In this document: in pieces, positions 25,649 through 34,555 of the stretch
How positions within the stretch are numbered: the stretch's first letter is position 1
How the letters are laid out: each line of letters starts with the position of its first letter
NCBI GenBank assembly: GCA_009668975.1
Contig: SBEG01000025.1
Location: 1-59,247 of the forward strand
DNA: 59,247 nucleotides
Reading direction: 5' to 3'
From: Deltaproteobacteria bacterium
GTDB lineage: Bacteria > Desulfobacterota > Desulfuromonadia > Geobacterales > Geobacteraceae
Translations under genes and position numbers: made by a program
Notes under the pieces: generated by a model
Told to the model about the DNA's origin: nothing
What the model saw: only the letters and a program-made list of their open reading frames with translations
The model's database searches: none

Positions 25649-26257
25649 CTATTTGCTCAGGGATTTTTTCAATTTTTCCGCCTGACAGGCACCGACCCAT
25701 CTGTCGGTAAATTCGACCGTGGTAACAGAGCCGTCCTTGTTTACGTCAATGATGGAATACCACTCCACCACCTTTGTATCAAACTCCGCCTTTGATAACG
25801 ACCCATCATTGTTGCCGTCAATATCAGCAAATCTGACGGTCCAGAAGGCTACGCACTCTTCAGGTGTCACCTTGCCATTTTTGTCGGCGTCCATATTTTT
25901 GTGGAGTGAATGTTTGTTGCCCTTGGTGGCCTTCTTGGCTGGTTTGACATCCTTGGAGGGTGCTCCGCACCAGGTAACCAGATATTCCTGCACATCGACC
26001 ATGCCGCTTTTGTCGGAATCCATCGCCTCGAAGTTCTTTGTGGTTCCCGCTTCAAACTCAGTCATAGTCATGAACGAGTCGTCGTCTGCGTCCATTCTGT
26101 CAAAATGTGCCGTGGCCCGCTGCATTGCCTCGCTGCAGGAAACAGCACCGTCCTGGTTAGTGTCGCCTGGTAAGTCGCCCGCTGCACCCGCAGTCATCGC
26201 GCCGACCAGCAGCAGGGAAAGTGTGGAGAACAGTACACCGGTGAATACATTTTTCAT
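25649..26257 (-). CDS. Exported EF-hand calcium-binding protein
   Basis: The 202-residue protein has a signal peptide (cut near AGAAGD) and six EF-hand-type loops starting at Asp32, Asp56, Asp80, Asp123, Asp147 and Asp171, most with the DxDxDG...E pattern; loop 2 (DADDDSFMTMTE) and loop 3 (DSDKSGMVDVQE) are slightly divergent. A lysine-rich linker (about 102-120) separates the two groups of three. It should bind several calcium ions in the periplasm. AAGGAGG precedes the ATG at 26257. It is the last gene of the minus-strand run of exported enzymes, 147 bases after the phospholipase-B-like gene, and may share its transcript. Confidence 0.88.
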   Translation of the reverse strand: MKNVFTGVLFSTLSLLLVGAMTAGAAGDLPGDTNQDGAVSCSEAMQRATAHFDRMDADDDSFMTMTEFEAGTTKNFEAMDSDKSGMVDVQEYLVTWCGAPSKDVKPAKKATKGNKHSLHKNMDADKNGKVTPEECVAFWTVRFADIDGNNDGSLSKAEFDTKVVEWYSIIDVNKDGSVTTVEFTDRWVGACQAEKLKKSLSK

Positions 26258-26404
26258 GAAAAACCTCCTTGGGAATTGAGAGTGCTGCACCTGCTTGCTG
26301 ACAGTAAACAGCTTACTGGCAACTTGAGAGCAACATGGCAGCTCATTATTGACTTGAAATGAACTATCAAACGTTTCAGGGCATTGTAAAACACGATTGC
26401 ATAC

Positions 26405-28066
26405 TTAGCGCAAATACAATGGCATCAGAGTAAAACTGCCGTCTATCCGGTCAGGAACATCCCGCAACTTTTGCCACTTCCATGACGATTTGCTCCAGAT
26501 GAAAGGTGTGTTATTGACCTTGGCGGAACCATAGAGCATCCAGAAACCTTTGTTCGAACTCGAAGTGTCCAGGGTGCCGGCCAGCCCCATAAAAGAACGA
26601 ACCATGCCGGTGGAGCCTACCTTGGAGTCAATGGAACCATCCGGGATCTGCTTGGGATAGGAGGTTTCCCCATAGCCCAGATCCCAGCGTCCGAAAATGG
26701 AGAGGGGGTTGGCCGGATCGGTGTAGGTGATGACGGTCTTGGCTGTCTCCACATCGTTCACTCCGGGCAGCAGCTGCTTGAATTGCTGCCGTCTGTCTGG
26801 CCGGTTATCAGTTGACTGCAGGTCGGTTCGTACCTGTAGCGAGGCCGGAAAGTTGATTCCCATCAGGTAGTCGTCAGTAACCATTTCGTTATCGTACCCG
26901 GTTGTGCAGGCACCACCATCCGATGCATTGGAGTCGACGGTGTAAGGCTCGCCAGGTTTTTGCCGGTAGTAGACAAAGCAGCGGTAGGACATCTCCACCA
27001 GGCCGGTTTCATTGGTGTTGGCATCCACCAGCATGTAACCATTCAGATAGGTGCCGGTGTTGTCAATGGAGATAGCGTTAAAGAAATCGCTGATTGAAGC
27101 TGAAAACTGTTCCGCCAGGGTTGCTCGCCAGAAGATCCAGATGCCATCGGGCTTGACCTCACTTTTGGACATCCGATGGGTGGTCTCATTGAACATCATC
27201 CCCTTGTTGTTGTAACCGAAATCGGTATTTGAGCCGATTAGGCCGGGGTTCGAGGCATTTACGACCAAAAGATCATCGTTTATCGCCAGTGTCTGGGTCA
27301 TGGACTGGGAAAGAAAGCCCTGCCAGGTATTGTGCGTCAGGATGACCTCACTGCCGCTGCGTTTCAAGAAGGCCGAGCACTTGTCCGGATGATCGCCGGG
27401 TCTTACCCCGACCGGGGCTAACTCTGCTGAGAAAGAGATAACATCCATCAGATCGTTGTAGGCATTCAGGAAATAGACATCCATGAAGGTAAGGCTGGCA
27501 GTTTCATAGCCCAGTGTCAGCTCCGAGCTGTTCAGATAGCTGGTGTCGGGCAGCCAGGCGCCGGAAAAATCGAGGCCAGCGGGGTGGCTGAGAGTGGCTC
27601 CATGGTAGATGCCCAGCATGCGGAACAGCAGCCGTTTCAGGCGGTATGCGGTCACTTCGTTTGTGCCCGGATCATTGAGGTACTGCAGAAAGGCGCTATA
27701 GTTGGCATTCAGCAAACCGGCAGCCTGATCCAACTCTGCCTGGGTGGGGCCATGCTGCTTCGGAAAGGAGTGGGAAGGGTCGAGCAGGTAGGCAAGGTCC
27801 CAGGAATTGTCCCTGGCCGAGATGATGGTCTTGCCCTGCAATTTGCCTTGTACGAACCCTGCCCGGTATTCGGCCTTCAGATCATTGGCATCCTTGGATA
27901 CCACGGTCAGATTTGCGATGTTGTTTGTCTTCTCAAGGACCCCTGAGGCGTTGGCATCCAGGGTGTAAATAGTGCGGTTAGATAAAGCAGCCTCTTCTGA
28001 ACCGGAACAAGCCGCCAGCAGAAGCATTGTCAGTAGACAAACCAGATATCTCACTACTCGACTCAT
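26405..28066 (-). CDS. Phospholipase B-like (PLBD/lamin ancestor family) lipoprotein
   Basis: The 553-residue protein has a lipobox LLAAC (Cys20). The mature part matches the phospholipase B-like family, known mainly from lysosomes of animals and from amoebae. The diagnostic block is KCSAFLKR...VILTHNTWQGF, where Cys230 would be the N-terminal nucleophile released by self-cleavage (Ntn hydrolase fold) and HNTW is strongly conserved. PLB-like enzymes remove acyl chains from phospholipids, or amide-linked acyl groups. GGAGGG lies just before the ATG at 28066, which argues against a longer start. It is preceded by the histidine-phosphatase-like gene with a 59-base gap. Confidence 0.8.
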   Translation of the reverse strand: MSRVVRYLVCLLTMLLLAACSGSEEAALSNRTIYTLDANASGVLEKTNNIANLTVVSKDANDLKAEYRAGFVQGKLQGKTIISARDNSWDLAYLLDPSHSFPKQHGPTQAELDQAAGLLNANYSAFLQYLNDPGTNEVTAYRLKRLLFRMLGIYHGATLSHPAGLDFSGAWLPDTSYLNSSELTLGYETASLTFMDVYFLNAYNDLMDVISFSAELAPVGVRPGDHPDKCSAFLKRSGSEVILTHNTWQGFLSQSMTQTLAINDDLLVVNASNPGLIGSNTDFGYNNKGMMFNETTHRMSKSEVKPDGIWIFWRATLAEQFSASISDFFNAISIDNTGTYLNGYMLVDANTNETGLVEMSYRCFVYYRQKPGEPYTVDSNASDGGACTTGYDNEMVTDDYLMGINFPASLQVRTDLQSTDNRPDRRQQFKQLLPGVNDVETAKTVITYTDPANPLSIFGRWDLGYGETSYPKQIPDGSIDSKVGSTGMVRSFMGLAGTLDTSSSNKGFWMLYGSAKVNNTPFIWSKSSWKWQKLRDVPDRIDGSFTLMPLYLR

Positions 28067-28125
28067 GTAACCCTCCAACATCATGGGTATTTAATAACTA
28101 ATTGCTGCAGTTGCCATCGAGACAA

Positions 28126-29568
28126 TCAGAATTCAGGAGCCGTCTTCGGCAATGGAATGCTAGCTATACCTTCACACAGCGCGTTGTCGACTGTCAGGTT
28201 GCCACTGCCATCGAGCTTTATGGTCCAGATGGTGTCGTAGTCGCCGTGCGGCCACGATAACGCCGGGTCCGGGTAGTTTCCCCCATAGTAGGTCTGCAGA
28301 AGATAGGTCAACAGTGGTGGAAAATGTTCGTGCTCCCACGCTACCAGTACGGTTTGGTTGGAGAGCGCGCCGCCGGTAAAGAAAAAGTCACTGGTTGCCT
28401 TTGCTACTCCCGGGTCGGTCGCTAACCCAATGTTGAAGGATGAAACCAGATTAAAGGGCAGGTTATTGGCGATTGCATAGGGCAGTACCGTTAAGGAAGG
28501 TCTGACGTAGGAAACACTGAGACCAGCGTAAGTGAAGGATTGCGCGGGATCAATGGAATAGACCATGGTGGGACTGCTTTGTCCGCGCAGGGCATTGGGC
28601 AGCACATTGGCAAGGGCCAGAGCGCGCCATTGCCCGGCAGCAACAAAATTGCCGTCTTCAAAAGTGCTCGAAGGATGCGCCTCTGCGTGCCGGATTAGAT
28701 AGACCGTTTGGTTGGTGTTGGTTCCCGCCGGTACTGAGACTCCATTGACACCGTTGGTTCGTGAATAGCTGAAAAAGTTCTGCTGGGTGCAGGAAGCGCT
28801 CGCCAAGGAGAAGGGCAGTACAGGGTAGGTGTCAGGGGGGGTGAGTTTGCTGTCAAAGGTAAGCAGGCGCGCTTCACCGGACGGTGTGACGGTTAATGCA
28901 TAGACATGATTTGACCCCTGAAAGGATGTGGGAAGTCTCAGGTGGTACCCCATGGTTGTGTTGATGGCGGTCAGCAAGGCGCTGGTCGTCTCCCAGGGCG
29001 CCGAAAATACATGAAAGCCCGGAGTTTTGCCGTTGATAATGCCGGTTGCCAGTTTAATGTTATTTTCGTGTGTGTCATTGAACGCCAGTCCCTGGGCACC
29101 GGGGACATAGGGGGCCGGTACAGCGACCCCCGCTGGCACGTCCCCTTCAGCGTAGCCTACAGAGAGTGGATAGCTGTTGTCGGTTGTTCCTTGTATGGTA
29201 ATTTTGTTGAGAAGGGCGAACTGCTGAATGAATCCGATTGCCGCCATGTCAGGAAACTGGTTTGCGGTTTGCAGGTGAGTCATCGGTGCCAACGCGTGAA
29301 TACCGGTTACATTGTTTGTCCCCAGCAACTGCTGCTTCAGGTAGGAGGCAAGCATGAGCGCGCGCTGCAATCCCTGATTGTTAAGGTTTGCCGTGGCCGG
29401 ATTCACGTCACCGAGCGGGTCGTTAGCCAAATCAGGGCTTACCACGAAGATCAGGTTGACGTTTTTGTCGCTCAGCAGGGTGGTTGATTCGGTATCGCCT
29501 CCGCAGCCTGCGAAAAGAGACAGGGCAAAAGCCAGTAACAGTAGAAAGCCAACGGAACTCTTCTTCAT
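28126..29568 (-). CDS. Histidine phosphatase-like lipoprotein
   Basis: The 480-residue protein has a lipobox LFAGC (Cys22) and looks like two phosphoglycerate-mutase-type halves. The second half has the active motif YLIRHAEAHP (His294) and a later VAWEHEHFPPLL that can supply the second catalytic histidine. The first half has the same layout (NLIFVVSPDL...LNNQGLQRALMLASYL) but lacks the RH dyad, so it is probably inactive. Family members remove phosphate from small phosphoesters or phytate-like substrates through a phosphohistidine. GAGGATAG precedes the ATG. It follows the membrane protein gene by 24 bases. Confidence 0.8.
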   Translation of the reverse strand: MKKSSVGFLLLLAFALSLFAGCGGDTESTTLLSDKNVNLIFVVSPDLANDPLGDVNPATANLNNQGLQRALMLASYLKQQLLGTNNVTGIHALAPMTHLQTANQFPDMAAIGFIQQFALLNKITIQGTTDNSYPLSVGYAEGDVPAGVAVPAPYVPGAQGLAFNDTHENNIKLATGIINGKTPGFHVFSAPWETTSALLTAINTTMGYHLRLPTSFQGSNHVYALTVTPSGEARLLTFDSKLTPPDTYPVLPFSLASASCTQQNFFSYSRTNGVNGVSVPAGTNTNQTVYLIRHAEAHPSSTFEDGNFVAAGQWRALALANVLPNALRGQSSPTMVYSIDPAQSFTYAGLSVSYVRPSLTVLPYAIANNLPFNLVSSFNIGLATDPGVAKATSDFFFTGGALSNQTVLVAWEHEHFPPLLTYLLQTYYGGNYPDPALSWPHGDYDTIWTIKLDGSGNLTVDNALCEGIASIPLPKTAPEF

Positions 29569-29592
29569 TGAACTATCCTCCTCGGATTTCTG

Positions 29593-30093
29593 TTATGCTC
29601 GCGTCGCACCGAAAAACAGCTGGACAACCTTTTCCCTGCCGATGGCCCGGATCAGTTCCCGCATGGTGCAGTAAAAAAATAGCAGTACGGCAAGCCACAT
29701 CTGAATCAGCCAGAAGTGGGGCCATACGGTCTCTGTCACAAAAAGCCGGTTTGCTTCTGAAAAGCTCTCGTGCTTCATCAATAAGTGAATAATACTTTCC
29801 AGATATTGGAGAAGAACCGCGGCGGAAAAATAGATAAGGCTTTTCCACGCTGTGCTGAAAATCAGTTGACGTTGGCTGAATTTGCTCGTAAAGGTGAGCT
29901 TGTCAACGATCAATACGACTTTTCCGACCAGAATTGCGCCAACGATTGCCGAGCCGAAACCGGTCCAGGAGATACCGTATTCGCTAAGAATCAACCTTTT
30001 GGTGAGCAAAACCAGACTGAAGGCAATAAAGAAAAATATTGTCGGCGGAAGTATTTCAACAAAATCGTGCTTGATTTTATGTAAGAGTTTCAT
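29593..30093 (-). CDS. Four-helix inner membrane protein of unknown function
   Basis: The 166-residue protein has four hydrophobic segments: about residues 14-32 (LPPTIFFFIAFSLVLLTKR), 45-63, 83-101 and 127-147. I do not recognise a characterised family. The ATG at 30093 is chosen because AAAAGG lies upstream; a GTG 21 bases earlier is possible. It sits between the small 88-residue protein and the histidine-phosphatase-like gene, all in the same direction with short gaps. It is therefore a candidate membrane partner of the exported enzymes. Confidence 0.75.
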   Translation of the reverse strand: MKLLHKIKHDFVEILPPTIFFFIAFSLVLLTKRLILSEYGISWTGFGSAIVGAILVGKVVLIVDKLTFTSKFSQRQLIFSTAWKSLIYFSAAVLLQYLESIIHLLMKHESFSEANRLFVTETVWPHFWLIQMWLAVLLFFYCTMRELIRAIGREKVVQLFFGATRA

Positions 30094-30192
30094 GAGTGGC
30101 CTTTTGATCAGCACGGGATCAATGGTTTGATACGCTCTGCATTGTACGCATCAGTCGGCTTAGCCTCTTTTGCTGGACCAGCTGCTTGACTG

Positions 30193-30459
30193 TCAGTCTT
30201 TGATGGCCTTGACTTTATCTAATGCCAAACCATGTCCTCGGTCAGGCGTTGTTCCTGCCCGGCACAGTCCTGGATCAAGATGGCCGGCAAGTTCGATAAT
30301 GCATTGCAGCTCAAGATTGGAAAGCAGTCTCAGTTCTGTTGGGAATAGTCGATAGCCTTCGTGAAGACAGGCCGCTTCCAGTGACTCGGCCGCAAAGCTG
30401 CGGAACCGTTCGTCGGTGATCATCCGTCCCAGTACTTGCTCTACAGCAGTCTGTGACAT
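30193..30459 (-). CDS. Small protein resembling LigA-like or Franean1_4349-type putative RiPP precursors
   Basis: The 88-residue product starts MSQTAVEQVLGRMITDERFRSFAAESLEAAC and continues with a TELRLLSNLEL...LAGHLDPGL helix. The pattern A-V-x-x-V-L-G-R-x-x-T-D-x-x-F-R at the start and the LA-x-x-LD-P near the end recall small proteins with a LigA-like fold that are annotated as putative RiPP precursors. That assignment is from memory and tentative. The 20-residue tail is polar, with one cysteine before it. AGGAGG lies seven bases before the ATG at 30459, so expression is well supported. No modification enzyme such as a radical SAM or YcaO protein is adjacent. Confidence 0.65.
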   Translation of the reverse strand: MSQTAVEQVLGRMITDERFRSFAAESLEAACLHEGYRLFPTELRLLSNLELQCIIELAGHLDPGLCRAGTTPDRGHGLALDKVKAIKD

Positions 30460-30638
30460 AGTGGCCTCCTGAAGGGACGTTCCTGTCCAAGCTGGAACGT
30501 GCCATTTGGATCTCAGTTGCAAAGAACTGCTAGTGATGACATGTGTGACACCCTGTGATAGCCAAGGAGATGAGCGAGGCTGCCGAAGTCTGGATTCCGA
30601 CGGCCCCGCTCGTGAGTACAACTCTTTATTGTGAAGAA

Positions 30639-32759
30639 TTACGGAATTGGCGGGTACTTCAATTTCAATGCATCGATCATGGTCACATTCAGTTGTTTGA
30701 ACAGTTCCGCATTGTAAGAGGCATTGTACGGGACTCCAGGTACATCAACATAAAATATCGTTGGGTCAATGAATGCATTGGCTTCGACAACGGTGGCATC
30801 AGCAGGAGCTTGCAGTCGAGATGGGTCCATACTGGGAACTGGTATAACGCCACCCGCTTTATTAACATTCGGTGTGTTTACGGTTAGAATTTGCTGGACT
30901 ATTTGCTGCGCAGCAACAGCATTTTTTCTCGATGTGGCTGCGGGTGTCCCTTCAGCTACCGCCGGGTCAACGTTGATAGTTTCAATTGAAATTGTGTAAT
31001 CCTCGTTGAGGAAGATCTCAAAAGTCCGGAATTGTTGCGGGAAATCATGCAGTGATGAAGTTTCAACCTGCCAGAAACCTTTCTCGGGAGCGTTGACCCG
31101 GTCAGGTGAGACAAATGCTTTGACGGTATTGACATGACGATGTCCGGCGATCCACATGAGGAGATTTGTCGTTTCTTGGAGTTTCTGAACCAGATCGGCC
31201 AGTGTGACGGCATTCTGCATCGTAGTGGAAGCATCACCAAGCTCATTTGTAAGAGTCTTGCCACCAAGCCACCATTCGGTTTCGGCGCCGATACCGACAA
31301 CAGCGATCGGGATATGGGCTGCGATGATCATGAGTTGATTTTTGGTCTGACCATCGTCAAGTTCATTTTGCAGCCAGGCCCAGCGGTAATCGTCAAGAAA
31401 CCCGTGGCCGTGAATATCGACAGAGCCATCGTCTTCTCTTTGGGTATCATCGAGCACGATCACCTTGAGCGGTACATCCGGGTTTGGCAGGAAACTGTAA
31501 CAGGCAAAGCCGCTTGGCTGATTGGGCTCAATCAGGTTGAAACCGTGTCCAACCGGAAGGGTGGATGTTTTGAAATACTCCTGGATCCATTCCGTCCTAT
31601 GGAGTGAGCGGCGGTTGGGATCAGCTGCAACTTTGGGAGGTCCCGAGAATTGACTGACATCCCCGTCGTCGATAACTGCCCCGAGAAGGTTTGAGCCATT
31701 GATCAGGCCTCCGTAATATTGGGGCAGGCCTGATGCCGGATTTATGTAGCCCTTATTGAACAGGGCCGGGAAGGTAGCCATGTTCGGGGTAAGCAGCTGG
31801 AGCGGAATTGACCAGACGGTATCGCTGATATACGAGTTCTGAAACCCGGACTCATAGACGGGGAAGGAGCCGATCATGAAGTGATCATGGTTCCCTAGTG
31901 TTTGATACCAGGGGATCGACTTGTCGAGCCCTGCAGCCTTGTAGGGTTTCTGGTAATCGACAGTATTTGCGCCGAGATGCGCACCGGAACTTGGAATAAT
32001 GACCTTGCCGTCGATGACGTCGATATACCATCTGAGTTCGTTGTAGGAAGTACTGTTGCAGGTGTCGCCCAGAGAAATTGCGAAATCAAAGGGATTAATC
32101 TTATGAAGAGCGTTTGCTGTTTGAATGGCAGCGTCAAGTACGTGAGTCGTGTACGGCATGATCGGCGAGTAGATGGAAGTGTTTTGGCCGGAGTTATTCG
32201 GATTTTCCTTCTGAAGGGTGATCAACTGGTTAGGCGCTTCTTTGTCGGTGATATGAATGTCGGATATGGTAAAGAAGTTCAAAAACTTTGTGATTCTGTT
32301 GGGTGGAGAATACGTTGAGGGGTCCGGCATAAGATCGAATCTTTTTACGATCTGAAGACCATTTCCAAATGTCCAGGCGCCATACCCTAATGAATCATAT
32401 TGTGAGACGTTGCGCAGTTCAGTTATGGCAAGACCCGGCCCGCCATTCGGGCTGGGAGGGACAACAGAAAAATCAGGAGATGGCGGTAAATATGTCTGGG
32501 TATATGGGAATGAAATCATTCGGTCTGTGGTTTTGACGACAGTAGAATCGATCGGGTATCCGGCGGGCTGAACGCCTCTGCTGCTGCCGCAACCGGTATT
32601 TAAGGTGCCCAGGTAGAGGCAGGCGAGTGTTCCGACAGTATATTTCATGAAGTCTCGCCGGCTCACGCCGCGGACCAATAGTACGTCGTTGCTATCGCGG
32701 ACCAATTTTAGGTCATCACTTGCCAGAATCTCGATTTTTTTTGATTCTTCGTTACCCAT
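30639..32759 (-). CDS. Tat-exported metallophosphoesterase (RPA4764 family type)
   Basis: The 706-residue protein has a twin-arginine signal (VSRRDFMKY, about 32-40). It carries all calcineurin-like metallophosphoesterase motifs in order: SDIHIT, GDTCNS, GNHDHF, AAHIP and GHRHVN. The size and long inserts match the TIGR03768-type family that I recall as RPA4764-like. It would be folded with its metals in the cytoplasm and act on a phosphoester in the periplasm; the substrate is unknown. AAAGGAGG precedes the ATG. It is the first gene of the minus-strand cluster; the small-peptide gene follows after 179 bases without a visible terminator. Confidence 0.87.
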   Translation of the reverse strand: MGNEESKKIEILASDDLKLVRDSNDVLLVRGVSRRDFMKYTVGTLACLYLGTLNTGCGSSRGVQPAGYPIDSTVVKTTDRMISFPYTQTYLPPSPDFSVVPPSPNGGPGLAITELRNVSQYDSLGYGAWTFGNGLQIVKRFDLMPDPSTYSPPNRITKFLNFFTISDIHITDKEAPNQLITLQKENPNNSGQNTSIYSPIMPYTTHVLDAAIQTANALHKINPFDFAISLGDTCNSTSYNELRWYIDVIDGKVIIPSSGAHLGANTVDYQKPYKAAGLDKSIPWYQTLGNHDHFMIGSFPVYESGFQNSYISDTVWSIPLQLLTPNMATFPALFNKGYINPASGLPQYYGGLINGSNLLGAVIDDGDVSQFSGPPKVAADPNRRSLHRTEWIQEYFKTSTLPVGHGFNLIEPNQPSGFACYSFLPNPDVPLKVIVLDDTQREDDGSVDIHGHGFLDDYRWAWLQNELDDGQTKNQLMIIAAHIPIAVVGIGAETEWWLGGKTLTNELGDASTTMQNAVTLADLVQKLQETTNLLMWIAGHRHVNTVKAFVSPDRVNAPEKGFWQVETSSLHDFPQQFRTFEIFLNEDYTISIETINVDPAVAEGTPAATSRKNAVAAQQIVQQILTVNTPNVNKAGGVIPVPSMDPSRLQAPADATVVEANAFIDPTIFYVDVPGVPYNASYNAELFKQLNVTMIDALKLKYPPIP

Positions 32760-33199
32760 AAAATGCCTCCTTTAGTTTTCCATAGTTCTTTTATTACCTA
32801 AACTTAACTGTATTACGTCTGAGATTATTGAGTTCTTTTCGTGATATGGAATGAAAGGACTCCGTCAACCCACCGGCATTTTGTGATAATCATTCATTTT
32901 TTATAACGTGTCGGCGTAAATTGCTGATACTTAAGTTATTATTCTGCATTGTCCGCCAGTTGGTCAATATTGTAATAATTAATGCAGGGAGTTTTTTAAA
33001 GCCGGGAAAACTCTGTCCTAAAACGGACAGTTATTGCCTGGAGCGTGAGGAGTATACTATACTATCGCGAAATCCGAGCCAACTATGGGTTTAACGCAAT
33101 TTCAGTATGTTGCAGCGATGCAGCGTTGGAATGTTGTCCCCAGCGGGACAAGATGTCTGCTGTTGGACAAGTGTTGGGATTGTGAGATGAACAAAAGAG
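32760..33199. other. Intergenic region upstream of the metallophosphoesterase cluster
   Basis: These 440 bases lie between two minus-strand genes. The last 60 bases before the metallophosphoesterase are AT-rich and end with its ribosome binding site. A TTGACG occurs on the minus strand near 32,868 but the matching -10 spacing is poor. No Pho box is evident by eye. ATACTATACTATCGCG near 33,053-33,068 is a short direct repeat. Confidence 0.35.
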
Positions 33200-34555
33200 T
33201 CAGTAAAACATTTTGCGGGAAGCTTTCAGCAGGCGTGCGGCAGATGATTTGTTGTTGCCGCATCTCTCCAGGGCCCAATCAATCACCTGTTTGGTGACGG
33301 CATCAAGCGAGAATTCCTCTGGTGAAAAATCAACGTGGAGCGAGATCCGGTCTTTGGGCGTTTCTTTCTGGCAGCAGGCATTCTGTTGCAGCCGCAGGTG
33401 TTCCGGTTGGATCAGGTCGCCGTTGGTAACGATAGTGGCATATTCCAGCAGGTTGCGCAGTTCCCGGACGTTGCCAGGCCAGTCGTGGGACATCATCAGG
33501 TCGAGAGCCGCTTTGGAGAGTCCGGGCAGTGGCTTTCCCTGGTGTTGTCGGAAGCTTTCCAGAAACTGCTCGGCAAGTTGCGGTATGTCCTCGCGGCGTT
33601 CGCGCAGGGGCGGGATGGTAATGGGAAAAATATTCAAGCGATGGTAGAGGTCGCGTCGGAAGGTCCCCTGGTTGCAGCAATCATCCAGGTTGCGGTGGGT
33701 GGCTGCGATGATCCGGAAGTCAGCGCTGACCTGCCGGTCAGAGCCGACCTTTTCATAGACCCTCTCTTCAAGGAGACGTAGTAGCTTGGGCTGGAGCGAC
33801 AGCGGCATGTCACCAATCTCGTCCAGGAACAGGGTGCCACCGTGGGCCCTGCTGCACTTTCCTTCACGATCTCGATCGGCGCCGGTGTATGCGCCTTTCA
33901 CATGGCCGAACAGTTCGCTTTCCAGCAGTGTTTCCGGTATGGCGGCGCAGTTGATCGCCACAAAACTGGTCATGGTTTTCCCCGAGGCAACGTGGATGGC
34001 ACGGGCCATGACCTCTTTGCCCACCCCGCTTTCGCCATAGAGTGCAACGGTGGTGCGGGGGGAGACAGCCACCTTCTGTCCAGCAGCAAGTGTTGCTCCC
34101 ATTGCCTCAGAATTGCTTGACAAGTTTTGAAAGCTGAATTTTCTGCGCTCGGAATCCAGCATCAGGTCGTAACTGACCCGCAACTGGGCATGTTCCAGGT
34201 GCCGCTGCAGTACCAGCAGCAATTCTTCGCGATTGAGGGGTTTCCGCAAGTAGTCATTTGCCCCTTCTTTCATTGCTGCCACGGCGGTTTCAACGCAGCC
34301 GTGGCCGGTAATCAGGATAAAAGGTACTTGTTGATGGCGCCTGCGAACCTCTCGCAGCAATGCGAGCCCATCCATTTCCGGCATGATCATGTCTGATAGT
34401 ATCAGGTCATAGCGGTTGTTTTCCAATTCCTCGAGGGCTGCTGCCCCTGAGGCAACGCAGGTTGCCTGGTATCCGGAATCGTCAAGGTAGCCCTTGATCA
34501 GAAAGCAAAAGCTTTGCTTGTCGTCAATTACTAGTATCCGTGGCCCGCTTGTCAT
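33200..34555 (-). CDS. Sigma-54 dependent response regulator (NtrC family)
   Basis: The 451-residue activator has a receiver domain (Asp11, Asp12, phospho-acceptor Asp55, Lys105), then a sigma-54 AAA+ domain with Walker A GESGVGK (174-180), the sigma-54 contact loop GAYTGA (221-226; usually GAFTGA) and Walker [14 protein letters not shown] Fis-type helix-turn-helix [20 protein letters not shown] forms the very end; most relatives run several residues past this point, so the recognition helix may be clipped. The ATG overlaps the stop of the kinase gene by four bases (ATGA) and has GAAGGA upstream, showing translational coupling. It could act on the sigma-54-type promoters at 19.3 and 21.6 kb, but this is only an inference. 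Confidence 0.92.
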   Translation of the reverse strand: MTSGPRILVIDDKQSFCFLIKGYLDDSGYQATCVASGAAALEELENNRYDLILSDMIMPEMDGLALLREVRRRHQQVPFILITGHGCVETAVAAMKEGANDYLRKPLNREELLLVLQRHLEHAQLRVSYDLMLDSERRKFSFQNLSSNSEAMGATLAAGQKVAVSPRTTVALYGESGVGKEVMARAIHVASGKTMTSFVAINCAAIPETLLESELFGHVKGAYTGADRDREGKCSRAHGGTLFLDEIGDMPLSLQPKLLRLLEERVYEKVGSDRQVSADFRIIAATHRNLDDCCNQGTFRRDLYHRLNIFPITIPPLRERREDIPQLAEQFLESFRQHQGKPLPGLSKAALDLMMSHDWPGNVRELRNLLEYATIVTNGDLIQPEHLRLQQNACCQKETPKDRISLHVDFSPEEFSLDAVTKQVIDWALERCGNNKSSAARLLKASRKMFY

